Notes: generated from the sequence alone by a model not told the origin. A DNA stretch of 64,000 bases from Pseudomonas paralactis (GCF_001439735.1 NZ_JYLN01000002.1:1-64000); one strand, 5' to 3'; positions 17,319 through 25,470 are shown, counted from the stretch's first letter. Numbers and translations: made by a program.

Positions 17319-18500
17319 TCACTCCCACATCAACACCTTAGATGGAACGTCGGAAAATTTCGCTTTCAGCTGACGTCTAAGAGCTCTTGCCAAAGTCTTG
17401 TTGGTCCTTGTCAGGATTCCAACTCTGTTAATCAACCTCCTGTAAGCGTTAATTACAGAAACCTTCACATGACTAGTCTTAGGCCGCTTCAATAGCAAAT
17501 CAGCCTCACGAATAATTGCGGCTGTTGCTTTACCATCATAAAGTGGAAGTATATCTCTCATCCGAGCACGCAATTTCAGAGCTTGAGAGTGTTCAAGCCT
17601 TGTTAGCTTGGCAACCTGACCTGAGACTTTATTCCAGAGCTCGTGATATTCATCTCGAAATCTGTCCTTCTGATACTCTTGCTCACAGATATAAACGGAA
17701 TGCCGAATTAAATCTCTTTCAGCTCGTCGAATTTTTGGGATACCGTGCCCTACCCACACACCAGTGACAGCATACTCAGCCGACAAATCGTCAGCTCGCT
17801 CTATCTTCGTCTTACTTTTCTTAATGCGTAACTTATGCTCACTGAACAACCCGGCTACATATTTTATATAGGTAGTAGCTTCATCCTGAGAAAGAACTTT
17901 GTTGGACGAGAGCGTCACATCATCTAGCAGACGGGAATATGCGATCCCCTTACTCCTGAGCTCAGCAACAAAATTGTACTCAGAGTTATGAAATATTAGA
18001 TTAGCAACATAGCTAGACGTGCATGCCCCTTGTGGGACTTTTCCGTCTCTAGTAACGATTTTACATAGAAGATCACTGACATCGTCAGGAAACTTGAATA
18101 AATATTTGAAAATACCTAGAACACTACCACAAGGAATATTATCGTAGAAATCCCGAATATCTAGACTAATCAGAGATTTTGAACCGGCATGTATTCGACT
18201 ATTCTCAATATAGTCACGCGGATTATCCTCGTCCTTAACGCCACCTTGAAGATATAACGGGTAACGGACCTTTTCAAAAAGCCTAGAGTTTATTCTTTTT
18301 TGAAGCTTTTTAAGCTCATACTTTGGCTCATATACGTTCCGTTCCTTATCTCCTTTCGTCCTAATAACAAAATGAGTATATGAATCAGTCGCCCGTGCCG
18401 CCAGATCAGTAAGCAGCTTTGGGTGCACCCCTAGCGTCTTAGCTAACATCGCCAGAGAACCAATAGATGCATGAGGATAATAAGGCTTGTCCTTCGCCAC
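17319..18500 (-). CDS. retron-type reverse transcriptase
   Basis: The 393-residue RT shows fingers motif ELKKLQKRINSRLFEKV, a catalytic LDIRDFYDNI (Asp about 114), VPQGACTSSYVANLIF, and the active-site box YSRLLDDVTLSS (Asp 193 and 194). Two retron-specific marks are present in variant form: NSRIH at 100-104 (usual NAxxH) and VTG at 245-247 before the thumb. No endonuclease or maturase domain is fused, so it is not a group II intron protein. The box is LLDD instead of the usual YADD. It is flanked by a small upstream ORF and a cold-shock gene, with a structured non-coding region further upstream. AT-rich codon use points to transfer. Confidence 0.85.
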   Translation of the reverse strand: MAKDKPYYPHASIGSLAMLAKTLGVHPKLLTDLAARATDSYTHFVIRTKGDKERNVYEPKYELKKLQKRINSRLFEKVRYPLYLQGGVKDEDNPRDYIENSRIHAGSKSLISLDIRDFYDNIPCGSVLGIFKYLFKFPDDVSDLLCKIVTRDGKVPQGACTSSYVANLIFHNSEYNFVAELRSKGIAYSRLLDDVTLSSNKVLSQDEATTYIKYVAGLFSEHKLRIKKSKTKIERADDLSAEYAVTGVWVGHGIPKIRRAERDLIRHSVYICEQEYQKDRFRDEYHELWNKVSGQVAKLTRLEHSQALKLRARMRDILPLYDGKATAAIIREADLLLKRPKTSHVKVSVINAYRRLINRVGILTRTNKTLARALRRQLKAKFSDVPSKVLMWE

Positions 18501-18545
18501 TAGCTTGACCTTTCCGTAGTTATCAAAGCAAAGATTAAGAGTCAG

Positions 18546-18731
18546 TTAGTTGCTATCGCCTCCCAAGAAGATGGAGATCAATTTGCGACCAACCCAGCCG
18601 AAGAAAGCCATCACGGTCAATCTGAAAGCTGCATTTGAGCCAATTCTTTTCCCCGATGGACTATCTCTAGCTACACCGGGAATGCTCTTCTTTTTACCAG
18701 CCATGTGTATTTCAATTTTAACATCGAACAT
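18546..18731 (-). CDS. small cationic, membrane-type protein upstream of the RT
   Basis: The 61-residue frame starts at an ATG preceded by GAGG and contains a basic first half (MAGKKKSIPG, SGKRIGSN) and one hydrophobic segment (FRLTVMAFFGWVGRKLISIFLGG). It ends 45 bp before the RT start on the same strand. It may be the third component of the retron operon, for example a membrane effector. It is short and unrecognised, so its coding status rests on the ribosome site, position and composition. Confidence 0.5.
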   Translation of the reverse strand: MFDVKIEIHMAGKKKSIPGVARDSPSGKRIGSNAAFRLTVMAFFGWVGRKLISIFLGGDSN

Positions 18732-18748
18732 TGCAAAACCCTCTTGTT

Positions 18749-18774
18749 GTGAATACAGAGAATTCTGTATTCAC
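18749..18774. repeat. perfect 11-bp inverted repeat
   Basis: GTGAATACAGA at 18749-18759 is mirrored by TCTGTATTCAC at 18764-18774 with a 4-nt loop. It lies between the structured RNA region and the small ORF. It could be an RNA stem, a processing site or an operator. Confidence 0.7.
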
Positions 18775-18822
18775 GGCCAGACCAATTGGATTAAGCATCT
18801 CAAGGAATATTTGTATTGACTC

Positions 18823-18960
18823 AAATGGACTCTTAACTTTTACGCCAGACAACGGTCGCAGCGCGTAAGCGGAGGAGCGCAGAACACGCCACCACGCGTA
18901 CGGAGGCTACCGAGGCGCCGGTCATGACCCCCAAGGGGTCGCCAAGTTAGGCATCGATTT
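18823..18960 (-). ncRNA. candidate retron msr-msd RNA
   Basis: Read on the minus strand, the first 17 nt (18960-18944) pair with the last 17 nt (18839-18823) in 14 of 17 positions counting one G-U, as a1/a2 repeats do. Inside are a hairpin GACCCC-TTG-GGGGTC and a long imperfect stem (18911 to 18854, arms GGTAGC...CGTACGCG and CGCTTACG...GCGACC) resembling an msd stem. The GC content is far above the flanks, and no ORF fits. I do not see the conserved AGC with the branching G at a convincing place, so the ends are provisional. Confidence 0.5.
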
Positions 18961-19186
18961 CCTTGAACATATGACTTTAAAGAGCGGGAACAGGTGAATG
19001 CACCTGCTGCCACAGAGTATTGAGAATGAGGCTATGCTGTCAACAAGACATCAAAGAAAATTGAACTTTCGCAGGGCGCTGATATTCGTCTCCCCTACTG
19101 AGATTCCCGCGCAAGGCGAATGCATCGCCTATTCTGTTTACCGGGGCGGGTTGAGTAGTAGAATCGAGAAAATCATCAGACACAAA
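18961..19186. other. intergenic, one short hairpin
   Basis: Between the candidate retron RNA and the tRNA terminator I see only a hairpin CAGGTG-AATG-CACCTG near 18991-19006, which could belong to the retron RNA's leader, and no convincing gene. A promoter for the retron operon is expected here. Confidence 0.4.
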
Positions 19187-19219
19187 AAAGCCTCGTAAAT
19201 CATAGACTTACGAGGCTTT
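19187..19219. terminator. terminator downstream of tRNA-Ser
   Basis: AAAGCCTCGTAA at 19187-19198 pairs with TTACGAGGCTTT at 19208-19219; an A run precedes it, giving a T run on the minus strand 10 bp beyond the tRNA 3' end. Confidence 0.8.
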
Positions 19220-19227
19220 CTAAATAA

Positions 19228-19317
19228 TGGCGGAGAGATAGGGATTCGAACCCTAGGTACCGGTGAAGGTACAACGGATTTCGAATCCGTCCCATTCGGC
19301 CACTCTGGCATCTCTCC
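19228..19317 (-). tRNA. tRNA-Ser (anticodon CGA)
   Basis: The minus strand folds as a class II tRNA of 90 nt: acceptor GGAGAGA pairing with TCTCTCC, D-arm region CCAGAGTGG, anticodon arm GGATT-CGA-AATCC, a long variable arm, T arm GGTTCGAATCC and encoded CCA. Its 3' end faces the accessory region at 12-19 kb, so it is a likely integration site for the decayed elements there. Confidence 0.95.
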
Positions 19318-19400
19318 AACGGCGCGCATCATAACAGCATGATTGATGGATGCAAAGCGCCGAAGCGATTTTTTTCCGTGCTATCAGATGCTTGCGTCGA

Positions 19401-20114
19401 TTACAGCGGTACGCCGAGACGATTGGCGACTTCTTCGTAGGCTTCGATCACGTCACCGAGACCTTGGCGGAAGCGGTCTTTGTCCATCTTCTTCTTGGTG
19501 TCCTTGTCCCACAGGCGGCAGCCATCGGGGCTGAATTCGTCGCCCAGGACGATGGAGCCGTCGTGGAATACGCCGAATTCGAGCTTGAAGTCCACCAGCA
19601 ACAGGCCTGCGTCGTCGAACAGCTTGGTCAGCACGTCGTTGACCTTGAGGGACAACTCCTTCATGCGCGCCAGTTGCTCAGCGGTGCCCCAGCCGAACGC
19701 CACAACGTGGGATTCGTTGATGAACGGGTCGCCCTTGGCGTCGTCCTTCAGGAACAGTTCGAACGTGTAAGGGTTGAGCTTGAGGCCCTCTTCCACGCCC
19801 AGACGCTTGACCAGGCTGCCGGCGGCGTAGTTACGCACGACGCATTCCACCGGAATCATGTCGAGCTTCTTGACCAGGCACTCGTTGTCGCCCAGCAGTT
19901 TGTCGAATTGGGTCGGGATACCGGCCGCTTCGAGCTTCTGCATAATGAAGGCGTTGAACTTGTTGTTCACCATGCCTTTGCGATCCAGCTGTTCGATGCG
20001 CTTGCCGTCGAACGCCGAGGTGTCGTTGCGAAACAGCAGGATCAGGCGGTTGGCGTCGTCGGTCTTGTACACCGACTTGGCTTTGCCGCGGTAGAGTTCT
20101 TCACGTTTTTCCAT
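19401..20114 (-). CDS. purC: SAICAR synthetase (purine biosynthesis)
   Basis: This 237-residue enzyme joins aspartate to CAIR with ATP in step 8 of IMP synthesis. The hallmarks are plain: [16 protein letters not shown] for the nucleotide loop, [28 protein letters not shown], and [31 protein letters not shown]. The length equals the short bacterial form. It is followed in the window's right-to-left reading by the tRNA-Ser and preceded by the MBL hydrolase gene on the same strand. Confidence 0.97.
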   Translation of the reverse strand: MEKREELYRGKAKSVYKTDDANRLILLFRNDTSAFDGKRIEQLDRKGMVNNKFNAFIMQKLEAAGIPTQFDKLLGDNECLVKKLDMIPVECVVRNYAAGSLVKRLGVEEGLKLNPYTFELFLKDDAKGDPFINESHVVAFGWGTAEQLARMKELSLKVNDVLTKLFDDAGLLLVDFKLEFGVFHDGSIVLGDEFSPDGCRLWDKDTKKKMDKDRFRQGLGDVIEAYEEVANRLGVPL

Positions 20115-20141
20115 GATGGGCTCCGCTTTGAGTAAGGTGGG

Positions 20142-20900
20142 CTAGGCGATGTGTCGCCAGTCGAGCCCTGAATCTTGATCGGCCAGTTGCAGCCAGTCCG
20201 GGTCGCACCCGAGGGTGTCGACAAAACATTGCCGGGCAAGCGTCGGCAGGTTGTTCTTGCTGCTGAGGTGAGCCAGGACCAGGTGTTGCAGGTCTTGCCA
20301 GCCCAACTCGTACACCAGGTATGCCGCCTGGTGATTGTTCAAATGTCCCAGCTCGCCGCCCACCCGTTGCTTGAGAAAGTAAGGGTAGTGACCGCGTGCC
20401 AGTAGATCCCTGCAGTGGTTGGACTCGATCATCAAGGCATCGAGGTCCCGGTAACCGTCCAGCACCCTGGCGCAGTAGGAACCCAGGTCGGTCAGCACGC
20501 CGAAACGCCGCTGGCCGTCACTGAATACGTATTGCGTAGGCTCCTGGGCATCGTGGGCAACCGCGATGACATTGATGCTCAAGGCACCGATTTGCAGTTG
20601 TTCGCCACCAGCCAGAAAACCTGCCGGCTCGATGGGTTTGCGCATCCCGCGCAGCGTGCCGCGGCTCATGTACACCGGCAGATTGTAGCGCCGAGACAGT
20701 AAACCCACGCCATGCACGTGGTCGGCATGTTCGTGGGTCACTAGAATCGCGCTCAACTGCGCCGGGTGGACCCCGAGACGCAGCAGGCGTCGCTCGGTTT
20801 CTCTTAACGAGAAACCACAATCGACCAGCACATACGTGTCATCGTGGGCGACCAGCGTACCGTTCCCTTGGCTACCGCTGCCGAGAACGGCAAAACGCAT
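20142..20900 (-). CDS. MBL-fold metallohydrolase (YycJ-like)
   Basis: The 252-residue cytoplasmic protein has the metallo-beta-lactamase motif THEHADHVHGVG (residues about 56-67), an opening RFAVLGSGSQGNGTLV and a later LAHLSSKNN. This is the YycJ/WalJ-like group, whose members are nucleases or phosphodiesterases of uncertain role. In Pseudomonas it regularly sits between purC and bamC, as here, with 4 bp to bamC; the three genes and dapA are probably co-transcribed. Confidence 0.85.
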   Translation of the reverse strand: MRFAVLGSGSQGNGTLVAHDDTYVLVDCGFSLRETERRLLRLGVHPAQLSAILVTHEHADHVHGVGLLSRRYNLPVYMSRGTLRGMRKPIEPAGFLAGGEQLQIGALSINVIAVAHDAQEPTQYVFSDGQRRFGVLTDLGSYCARVLDGYRDLDALMIESNHCRDLLARGHYPYFLKQRVGGELGHLNNHQAAYLVYELGWQDLQHLVLAHLSSKNNLPTLARQCFVDTLGCDPDWLQLADQDSGLDWRHIA

Positions 20901-20904
20901 CGGA

Positions 20905-22020
20905 TCAGCCCAGGTTGTCTTGAATCACGCCCAACACTTTGCGCGCTGTTTCAGCTGGCGCGACGGTGTTGATGTTCTTCTCGACGGTGACTTGCACGCT
21001 TTCGCCCACCTTGCTCAAACGAACCTGGTAACGCTCGGCGCGGGTTTCGATCTCTTCCTTGGTCGGCGCGCTGCCGAACAATTTGCCGAAGAAACCTGGC
21101 TCGTCGTCTTTCTTCTCGGCCTTTTCAGCCACGTTGATGTAGTACAGGCCCAGGCTGCGGTTGATGTCTTCAACGCGCCAAGGACCTTGCTCCAACGCAC
21201 GGCCAACACTGGCCCAGGCACGGTCGAGGTCTTCACCCAGGTTCAGCACGACGTTACCGCTGCCGTCTTCGGTGAGGCTGACGCGGCTAGGGGTGTCGTA
21301 GTCACGGGCGGCGAGCAGGGAAACGGAACCGCCCTTCTCGGAGATACGGCTCATGCTGGCGAGCATTTCGTCGACCAGCGCAGCGTCTACGCCGGTGTTG
21401 ACCGAACGCGGAGTGAAATCGACGTTGGCTGTGCTGCCGGCAGGGCGCTCGGCGCTGACCACATAGACTTCACTGGTATTGCGCTGCACGCCCGGCTCGA
21501 TGCGCACACGCACACGGGCTTCACTGTCGGCGGCTACACCGCCAGCCAGCACGCGCTGGGCCATGTTGGCGGACAGCTCACGGCCTTGCTGCCACGCCGT
21601 GGTAAATTCACCGGTCTGCGGGCGTTGCTGGTCGATCCGGAAGCCGTTGTCCTGGAAGAACTGCACCGCCACCGGCCAGACTTCGGCAGGTGGGCGCTGG
21701 GCGACGATCCAGCGGTTGTCGCCACTTTTTTGCAGGCTGTAGTCGCTGGCATCGGCCACTGCCGTGATCGGCTGCGGGCGCGGTACTACGTACTCGCCCT
21801 TGACGGTGTCGTCGGCGACGTTGCGCGGGATCGGCAACAAGGGGTCAAGACGCTTGGCGACATTGACATCAGGCGGCAGCTGCATCGGTTTGGTTGCTTG
21901 CGCTTCCAGGTAATCGCTGCCGCGGTCACGGAAGTAGCCTTCCGGGCCCCATACCCAACCGCAGCCACTGGTGCTGGAGATAATCAAGGCAAGTGCGGAA
22001 AGTCCGGCCAATCGCTTCAT
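20905..22020 (-). CDS. bamC: outer membrane assembly lipoprotein BamC
   Basis: The 371-residue protein starts MKRLAGLSALALIISSTSGCGW, a lipoprotein signal with lipobox STSGC. The body shows NlpB/BamC features including QLPPDVNVAKRLDPLLPIPRNV (the conserved unstructured N-terminal part that contacts BamD) and two helix-grip domains, ending in VAPAETARKVLGVIQDNLG. It is part of the BAM complex inserting beta-barrel proteins. The order dapA-bamC is conserved in gammaproteobacteria. Confidence 0.93.
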   Translation of the reverse strand: MKRLAGLSALALIISSTSGCGWVWGPEGYFRDRGSDYLEAQATKPMQLPPDVNVAKRLDPLLPIPRNVADDTVKGEYVVPRPQPITAVADASDYSLQKSGDNRWIVAQRPPAEVWPVAVQFFQDNGFRIDQQRPQTGEFTTAWQQGRELSANMAQRVLAGGVAADSEARVRVRIEPGVQRNTSEVYVVSAERPAGSTANVDFTPRSVNTGVDAALVDEMLASMSRISEKGGSVSLLAARDYDTPSRVSLTEDGSGNVVLNLGEDLDRAWASVGRALEQGPWRVEDINRSLGLYYINVAEKAEKKDDEPGFFGKLFGSAPTKEEIETRAERYQVRLSKVGESVQVTVEKNINTVAPAETARKVLGVIQDNLG

Positions 22021-22037
22021 GCGTAGTGCTTCCTCAA

Positions 22038-22916
22038 TTAAACCAGGACGCCGGACTGGCGCAGGGCCTGTCGCAGCGGTTCGTGACAGGCTTCGCTGAG
22101 CCGGGTGAGCGGCAGACGGATACCGTCCGGCATCAGGCCCATCTCAGTCAGCGCCCATTTCACGGGGATAGGATTGGATTCGATAAACAGTGTCTTGTTG
22201 AGCGGCATCAGCTTCTCGTGGATTGCACGTGCCGTCGCGGCATCACCGGCGATGGCGGCGGCGCACATGTCGCTCATGGCACGCGGAGCCACGTTGGCGG
22301 TCACGGAGATGTTGCCCTTGCCACCCAGCAGGATCAATTCGACAGCGGTGGCGTCGTCACCGGAATACACCAGGAAGTCACTGCTCACACCGGCCAGGAT
22401 GTCCTTGGCGCGCTGCAGGTCGCCGGTGGCTTCCTTGATGCCGATGATGTTCGGCACGGTGGACAGGCGGATCACGGTCTCGGCCTTCATATCGCACGCG
22501 GTGCGACCCGGTACGTTATAGAGGATCTGCGGGATCTGAACGGCTTCGGCGATGGCTTTGAAGTGCTGGTACAAGCCTTCCTGGGTCGGCTTGTTGTAGT
22601 ACGGCGTCACCAGCAGGCAAGCGTCGGCGCCGGCTTTTTTGGCGTTGCGGGTCAGCTCGATCGCTTCGCGCGTGGAGTTGGCGCCCGTTCCGGCGATCAC
22701 GGCGATGCGGCCCGCAACGCGTTTGACCACGAACTCGATCACCTGGATGTGTTCTTCCACATCGAGGGTGGCCGATTCACCTGTGGTGCCGACCGCCACG
22801 ATGGCGTTGGTGCCCTCTTGCAGGTGGAAGTCCACCAGTTTGCCCAGGCTGTCCCAGTCGAGACGACCTTGTGCATCCATGGGTGTGACCAGTGCCACCA
22901 TACTGCCCGCAATCAT
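22038..22916 (-). CDS. dapA: 4-hydroxy-tetrahydrodipicolinate synthase (lysine pathway)
   Basis: The 292-residue aldolase condenses pyruvate with aspartate semialdehyde. It has VGTTGESATLDVEEH for substrate binding, VIAGTGANSTREAIELT, ILYNVPGRTACD with the catalytic tyrosine region and IIGIKEATGDLQRA with the Schiff-base lysine. The start at 22916 is set by CAGGAG eight bases upstream; the longer frame is not supported. It leads the dapA-bamC-MBL-purC run and is divergent from gcvR. Confidence 0.96.
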   Translation of the reverse strand: MIAGSMVALVTPMDAQGRLDWDSLGKLVDFHLQEGTNAIVAVGTTGESATLDVEEHIQVIEFVVKRVAGRIAVIAGTGANSTREAIELTRNAKKAGADACLLVTPYYNKPTQEGLYQHFKAIAEAVQIPQILYNVPGRTACDMKAETVIRLSTVPNIIGIKEATGDLQRAKDILAGVSSDFLVYSGDDATAVELILLGGKGNISVTANVAPRAMSDMCAAAIAGDAATARAIHEKLMPLNKTLFIESNPIPVKWALTEMGLMPDGIRLPLTRLSEACHEPLRQALRQSGVLV

Positions 22917-23178
22917 GCAACCGCTCCTGCCGGAAAAAGAGAGCCGTAATGGTACTGGCGCCAAGATGCTTGTACAAGCGAAGTACCGCGTGAGGATGCG
23001 TTCTGGAGCAACTAAACGTCGGGCAATGCCATCATTGGGCCAAAGCACCGCTTGAAGCCGGCCGATCACGCAATGAAAACGCCACCTCCTAGCCCTTGGC
23101 GACGCTTTTCGCTACCCTTGATCCTTTGATCGATACAGCCCACACGGTATCGACCGCTCATCGCTTTAGGAAGGCTGC

Positions 23179-23739
23179 ATGTCCACCCCCACAGTTCGCG
23201 AACAATTCCTTGTTATCAGTGCCCTCGGCGCCAACCCCATGGAGCTGACCAACGTCCTGTGCCGCGCCAGCCATGAGAACCGCTGCGCGGTCGTGACCTC
23301 GCGCCTGACTCGCCACGGCGAGTGCAGCGCGCTGGTCCTGCAGATTTCCGGCTCCTGGGACGCCCTGGCGCGCCTGGAAACCGGCCTGCCGGGCCTGGCC
23401 AAAAAACACGACTTTACCGTCAACGTGGTGCGCAGCGCCGCCCTGGAAAATCGCCCACAGGCGTTGCCTTACGTGGCCTACGTCAGCTCAGCCTACCGTT
23501 CGGACATCGTCAACGAGCTGTGCCAGTTCTTTATCGACCATAACGTCGAGCTGGAAAACCTGACCTGTGACACCTACCAGGCGCCACAAACCGGCGGCAC
23601 CATGCTCAATGCCACCTTTACCGTGACTTTGCCGGCCGGCGTACAGATCAGTTGGCTGCGCGACCAGTTCCTGGATTTCGCCGATGCCCTGAACCTCGAC
23701 GCGTTGATCGAGCCGTGGCGCCCACAGAACCCAATGTAA
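23179..23739 (+). CDS. gcvR: glycine cleavage system regulator, GcvR family
   Basis: The 186-residue protein has two ACT-like domains (EQFLVISALGANPMELTNVLC at the start; PYVAYVSSAYRSDIVNELCQFF in the middle), the plan of GcvR, which in E. coli binds GcvA and represses gcvTHP. It is divergent from dapA and precedes bcp by 10 bp, a pairing conserved in gammaproteobacteria. Confidence 0.88.
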   Translation: MSTPTVREQFLVISALGANPMELTNVLCRASHENRCAVVTSRLTRHGECSALVLQISGSWDALARLETGLPGLAKKHDFTVNVVRSAALENRPQALPYVAYVSSAYRSDIVNELCQFFIDHNVELENLTCDTYQAPQTGGTMLNATFTVTLPAGVQISWLRDQFLDFADALNLDALIEPWRPQNPM

Positions 23740-23749
23740 GGAAGGACTC

Positions 23750-24223
23750 ATGCCGGTAGCCATCGACACACCCGTGGCCGATTTCGAAGCCCAGGCCACC
23801 AGCGGCCAGACTTTCAGCCTCGCCGCCCTCAAGGGTAAGCAAGTAGTGATCTACTTCTACCCCAAGGACAGCACCCCTGGCTGCACCACCGAAGGCCAGG
23901 GCTTTCGTGACCAGTACGCGGCGTTCAAGGCGGCCAACACCGAAGTGTTCGGCGTGTCGCGTGACAGCGTGAAGTCCCACGAGAACTTCAAGGGCAAACA
24001 AGCATTTCCGTTCGAGCTGATCAGCGATAAGGACGAAGCGGTCTGCCAGCTGTTTGATGTGATCAAGTTGAAGAAGCTGTACGGCAAGGAATACCTGGGC
24101 GTGGATCGCAGCACCTTCCTGATCGACAGCCAAGGTGTGCTCCGTCAGGAATGGCGCGGCGTGAAAGTGCCGGGGCATGTTGATGCCGTGCTGGCGGCAG
24201 CGCAGGCGCTGAACAAGGCTTGA
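23750..24223 (+). CDS. bcp: thioredoxin-dependent peroxiredoxin Bcp/PrxQ
   Basis: The 157-residue cytoplasmic enzyme reduces peroxides. It has YFYPKDSTPGCTTEGQGFRD with the peroxidatic cysteine, but the next position used by many family members for the resolving cysteine (five residues on) is a glycine here, as in 1-Cys or atypical variants. VFGVSRDSVKSHENF and LGVDRSTFLIDSQG are family blocks. It is coupled with gcvR. Confidence 0.93.
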   Translation: MPVAIDTPVADFEAQATSGQTFSLAALKGKQVVIYFYPKDSTPGCTTEGQGFRDQYAAFKAANTEVFGVSRDSVKSHENFKGKQAFPFELISDKDEAVCQLFDVIKLKKLYGKEYLGVDRSTFLIDSQGVLRQEWRGVKVPGHVDAVLAAAQALNKA

Positions 24224-24375
24224 TCTTGCCTCGATAAGCATAGGTATCTACACAACTTTGTGGGCTGTAGCACACACGGTAACCACGATGCGAAGCGAGT
24301 AGCTCTTGATCTTGATCTGCTTGTGATCTTGATCTCAGGCGCCCCGTTAAACCACGCTGGCCGGAATTCGACAGG

Positions 24376-24455
24376 GATTTGGGGGGTAAACCGGCAGGGA
24401 TGCCGGTTTAGCCGCCCCGCGCCATGGATGGCGCGTGGCGGCGGCCCCCCAAATC
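24376..24455. repeat. three-stem cruciform element
   Basis: An outer stem GATTTGGGGGG (24376-24386) with CCCCCCAAATC (24445-24455) encloses two perfect hairpins: TAAACCGGCA/TGCCGGTTTA at 24387-24410, and one built on CGCGCCAT/ATGGCGCG at about 24417-24434. This would fold as a three-way junction on either strand. Confidence 0.75.
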
Positions 24456-24609
24456 ACTGGCGGATTACGGGCACACCGAGCCCAAGCGAGGTGCCGAGTG
24501 GTGGGGCAAGAGCCCTTTGGTTACTTTGGGGCTTTTCCAAAGTGACCCGCCGTCAGGGCGGAACCCTAAGTGGCCGTTACCGCAGCAATGGATATGTACC
24601 CAATCCAAC

Positions 24610-25090
24610 TGTGTCGCCTGTCAGGCCGCCTTAGCGAGCAAGCCCGCACACAGTTGGATTGCGGGGTGTCAGATAGATAGGGGGGCGGCTGTCAGGCCGT
24701 CTTCGCAGGCAAGCCAGCTCCCACAGTTTGATCGCAGGGTGTCAGGCAGATAGGGGGCGGCTATCAGGCCGTCTTCGCAGGCAAGCAGGCTCCCACAGTT
24801 TGATCGCAGGGTGTCAGGTAGATAGGTGTCGGCTATCAGGCCGTCTTCGCAGGCAAGCAGGCTCCCACAGTTTGATCGCAGGGTGTCAGGTAGATAGGGG
24901 GCGGCTATCAGGCCGCCTTCGCGAGCAAGCCCGCTCCCACAGTTTGATCGCAGGGTGTCAGGTAGATAGGGGGCGGCTGTCAGGCCGTCTTCGCAGGCAA
25001 GCCAGCTCCCACATTTGGATCGTGGTGGGTCAGGTAGACAAGCATCGGCCGTCAGGTCGTCACGGGAGCAAGCTCCCTTCGCCACAGGGT
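24610..25090. repeat. tandem array of a 72-bp REP-containing unit
   Basis: The marker TCAGGCCG (last copy TCAGGTCG) recurs at 24621, 24692, 24764, 24836, 24908, 24980 and 25052, giving about 6.5 units of 71-72 bp. Each unit joins GATCGCAGGGTGTCAGG, a short linker with AGATAGG, and a REP half-site of the GCAGGCAAGCNGGCTCCCAC type. Inner units are nearly identical and the end units diverge, as expected for array growth by slippage or unequal crossing-over. Confidence 0.9.
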
Positions 25091-25135
25091 CAGCTTGGTA
25101 CCGAAGTTGTGTAGATACCTTGCCTCGTAAGGCCC

Positions 25136-25375
25136 TCAGGCCTTGCGCAACCAATAACGGTACACGCCAGCGGCCTCTTCTTCCTGGACCAGCGTATGGC
25201 CCGCCAGCTTGGCAAAAGTGCGGAAATCGCGCTGGGAGCCTGCATCGGTGGCGATCACTTTAAGCACGGCCCCGCTGGCCAATCGATTGAGTTCCAGCTT
25301 GGCCTTGAGCAAGGGCAACGGGCAGTTCAGACCGCTAGCATCAAGTTCGGCGTCAAAGGCGACGGCGTCGGTCAT
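25136..25375 (-). CDS. TusA/SirA-like sulfur-carrier protein
   Basis: The 79-residue protein has the family motif LDASGLNCPLPLLKAK with the CPxP active cysteine, followed by a small alpha-beta fold (LKVIATDAGSQRDF). TusA relatives carry persulfide sulfur to tRNA or cofactor pathways. The start at 25375 is set by GGAG; the 25396 start is not. It is a paralogue-type gene that often sits beside an M48 peptidase gene in Pseudomonas, as it does here in divergent orientation. Confidence 0.88.
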   Translation of the reverse strand: MTDAVAFDAELDASGLNCPLPLLKAKLELNRLASGAVLKVIATDAGSQRDFRTFAKLAGHTLVQEEEAAGVYRYWLRKA

Positions 25376-25470
25376 AGTGTTACTCCAGGCAAACATTCGG
25401 GCCGCTTAGAATATCTGGTCCCAAGCTCAGTGTCCGGCTACAGTAAGCTCTTTGTCGAAAGGCTTTGTGC

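Larger units (their letters stand above)
24242..25120. repeat. repeat-rich block bounded by 17-bp inverted repeats
   Basis: AGGTATCTACACAACTT at 24242-24258 is repeated in exact inverse at 25104-25120, enclosing 880 bp without any credible gene. Just outside lie similar short direct sequences, TTGCCTCGATAAG on the left and TTGCCTCGTAAGG on the right. Inside are a large cruciform and a tandem array, listed separately. The arrangement looks like a non-autonomous mobile or accreted REP-type element. Confidence 0.65.

Noticed and set aside
17319..18500. group II intron maturase
   Set aside because: No X or En domain, no intron RNA domains V/VI near, and retron-type marks are present instead.
18998..19198. 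66-residue plus-strand frame before the tRNA terminator
   Set aside because: It runs into the terminator stem and has no ribosome site or conserved look.
24610..25090. CRISPR array
   Set aside because: The repeats are contiguous 72-bp units with no unique spacers and no cas genes nearby.
24669..25154. 161-residue repetitive frame across the tandem array
   Set aside because: It exists only because 72 bp is a multiple of three and the unit lacks stops; no ribosome site and diverging ends.
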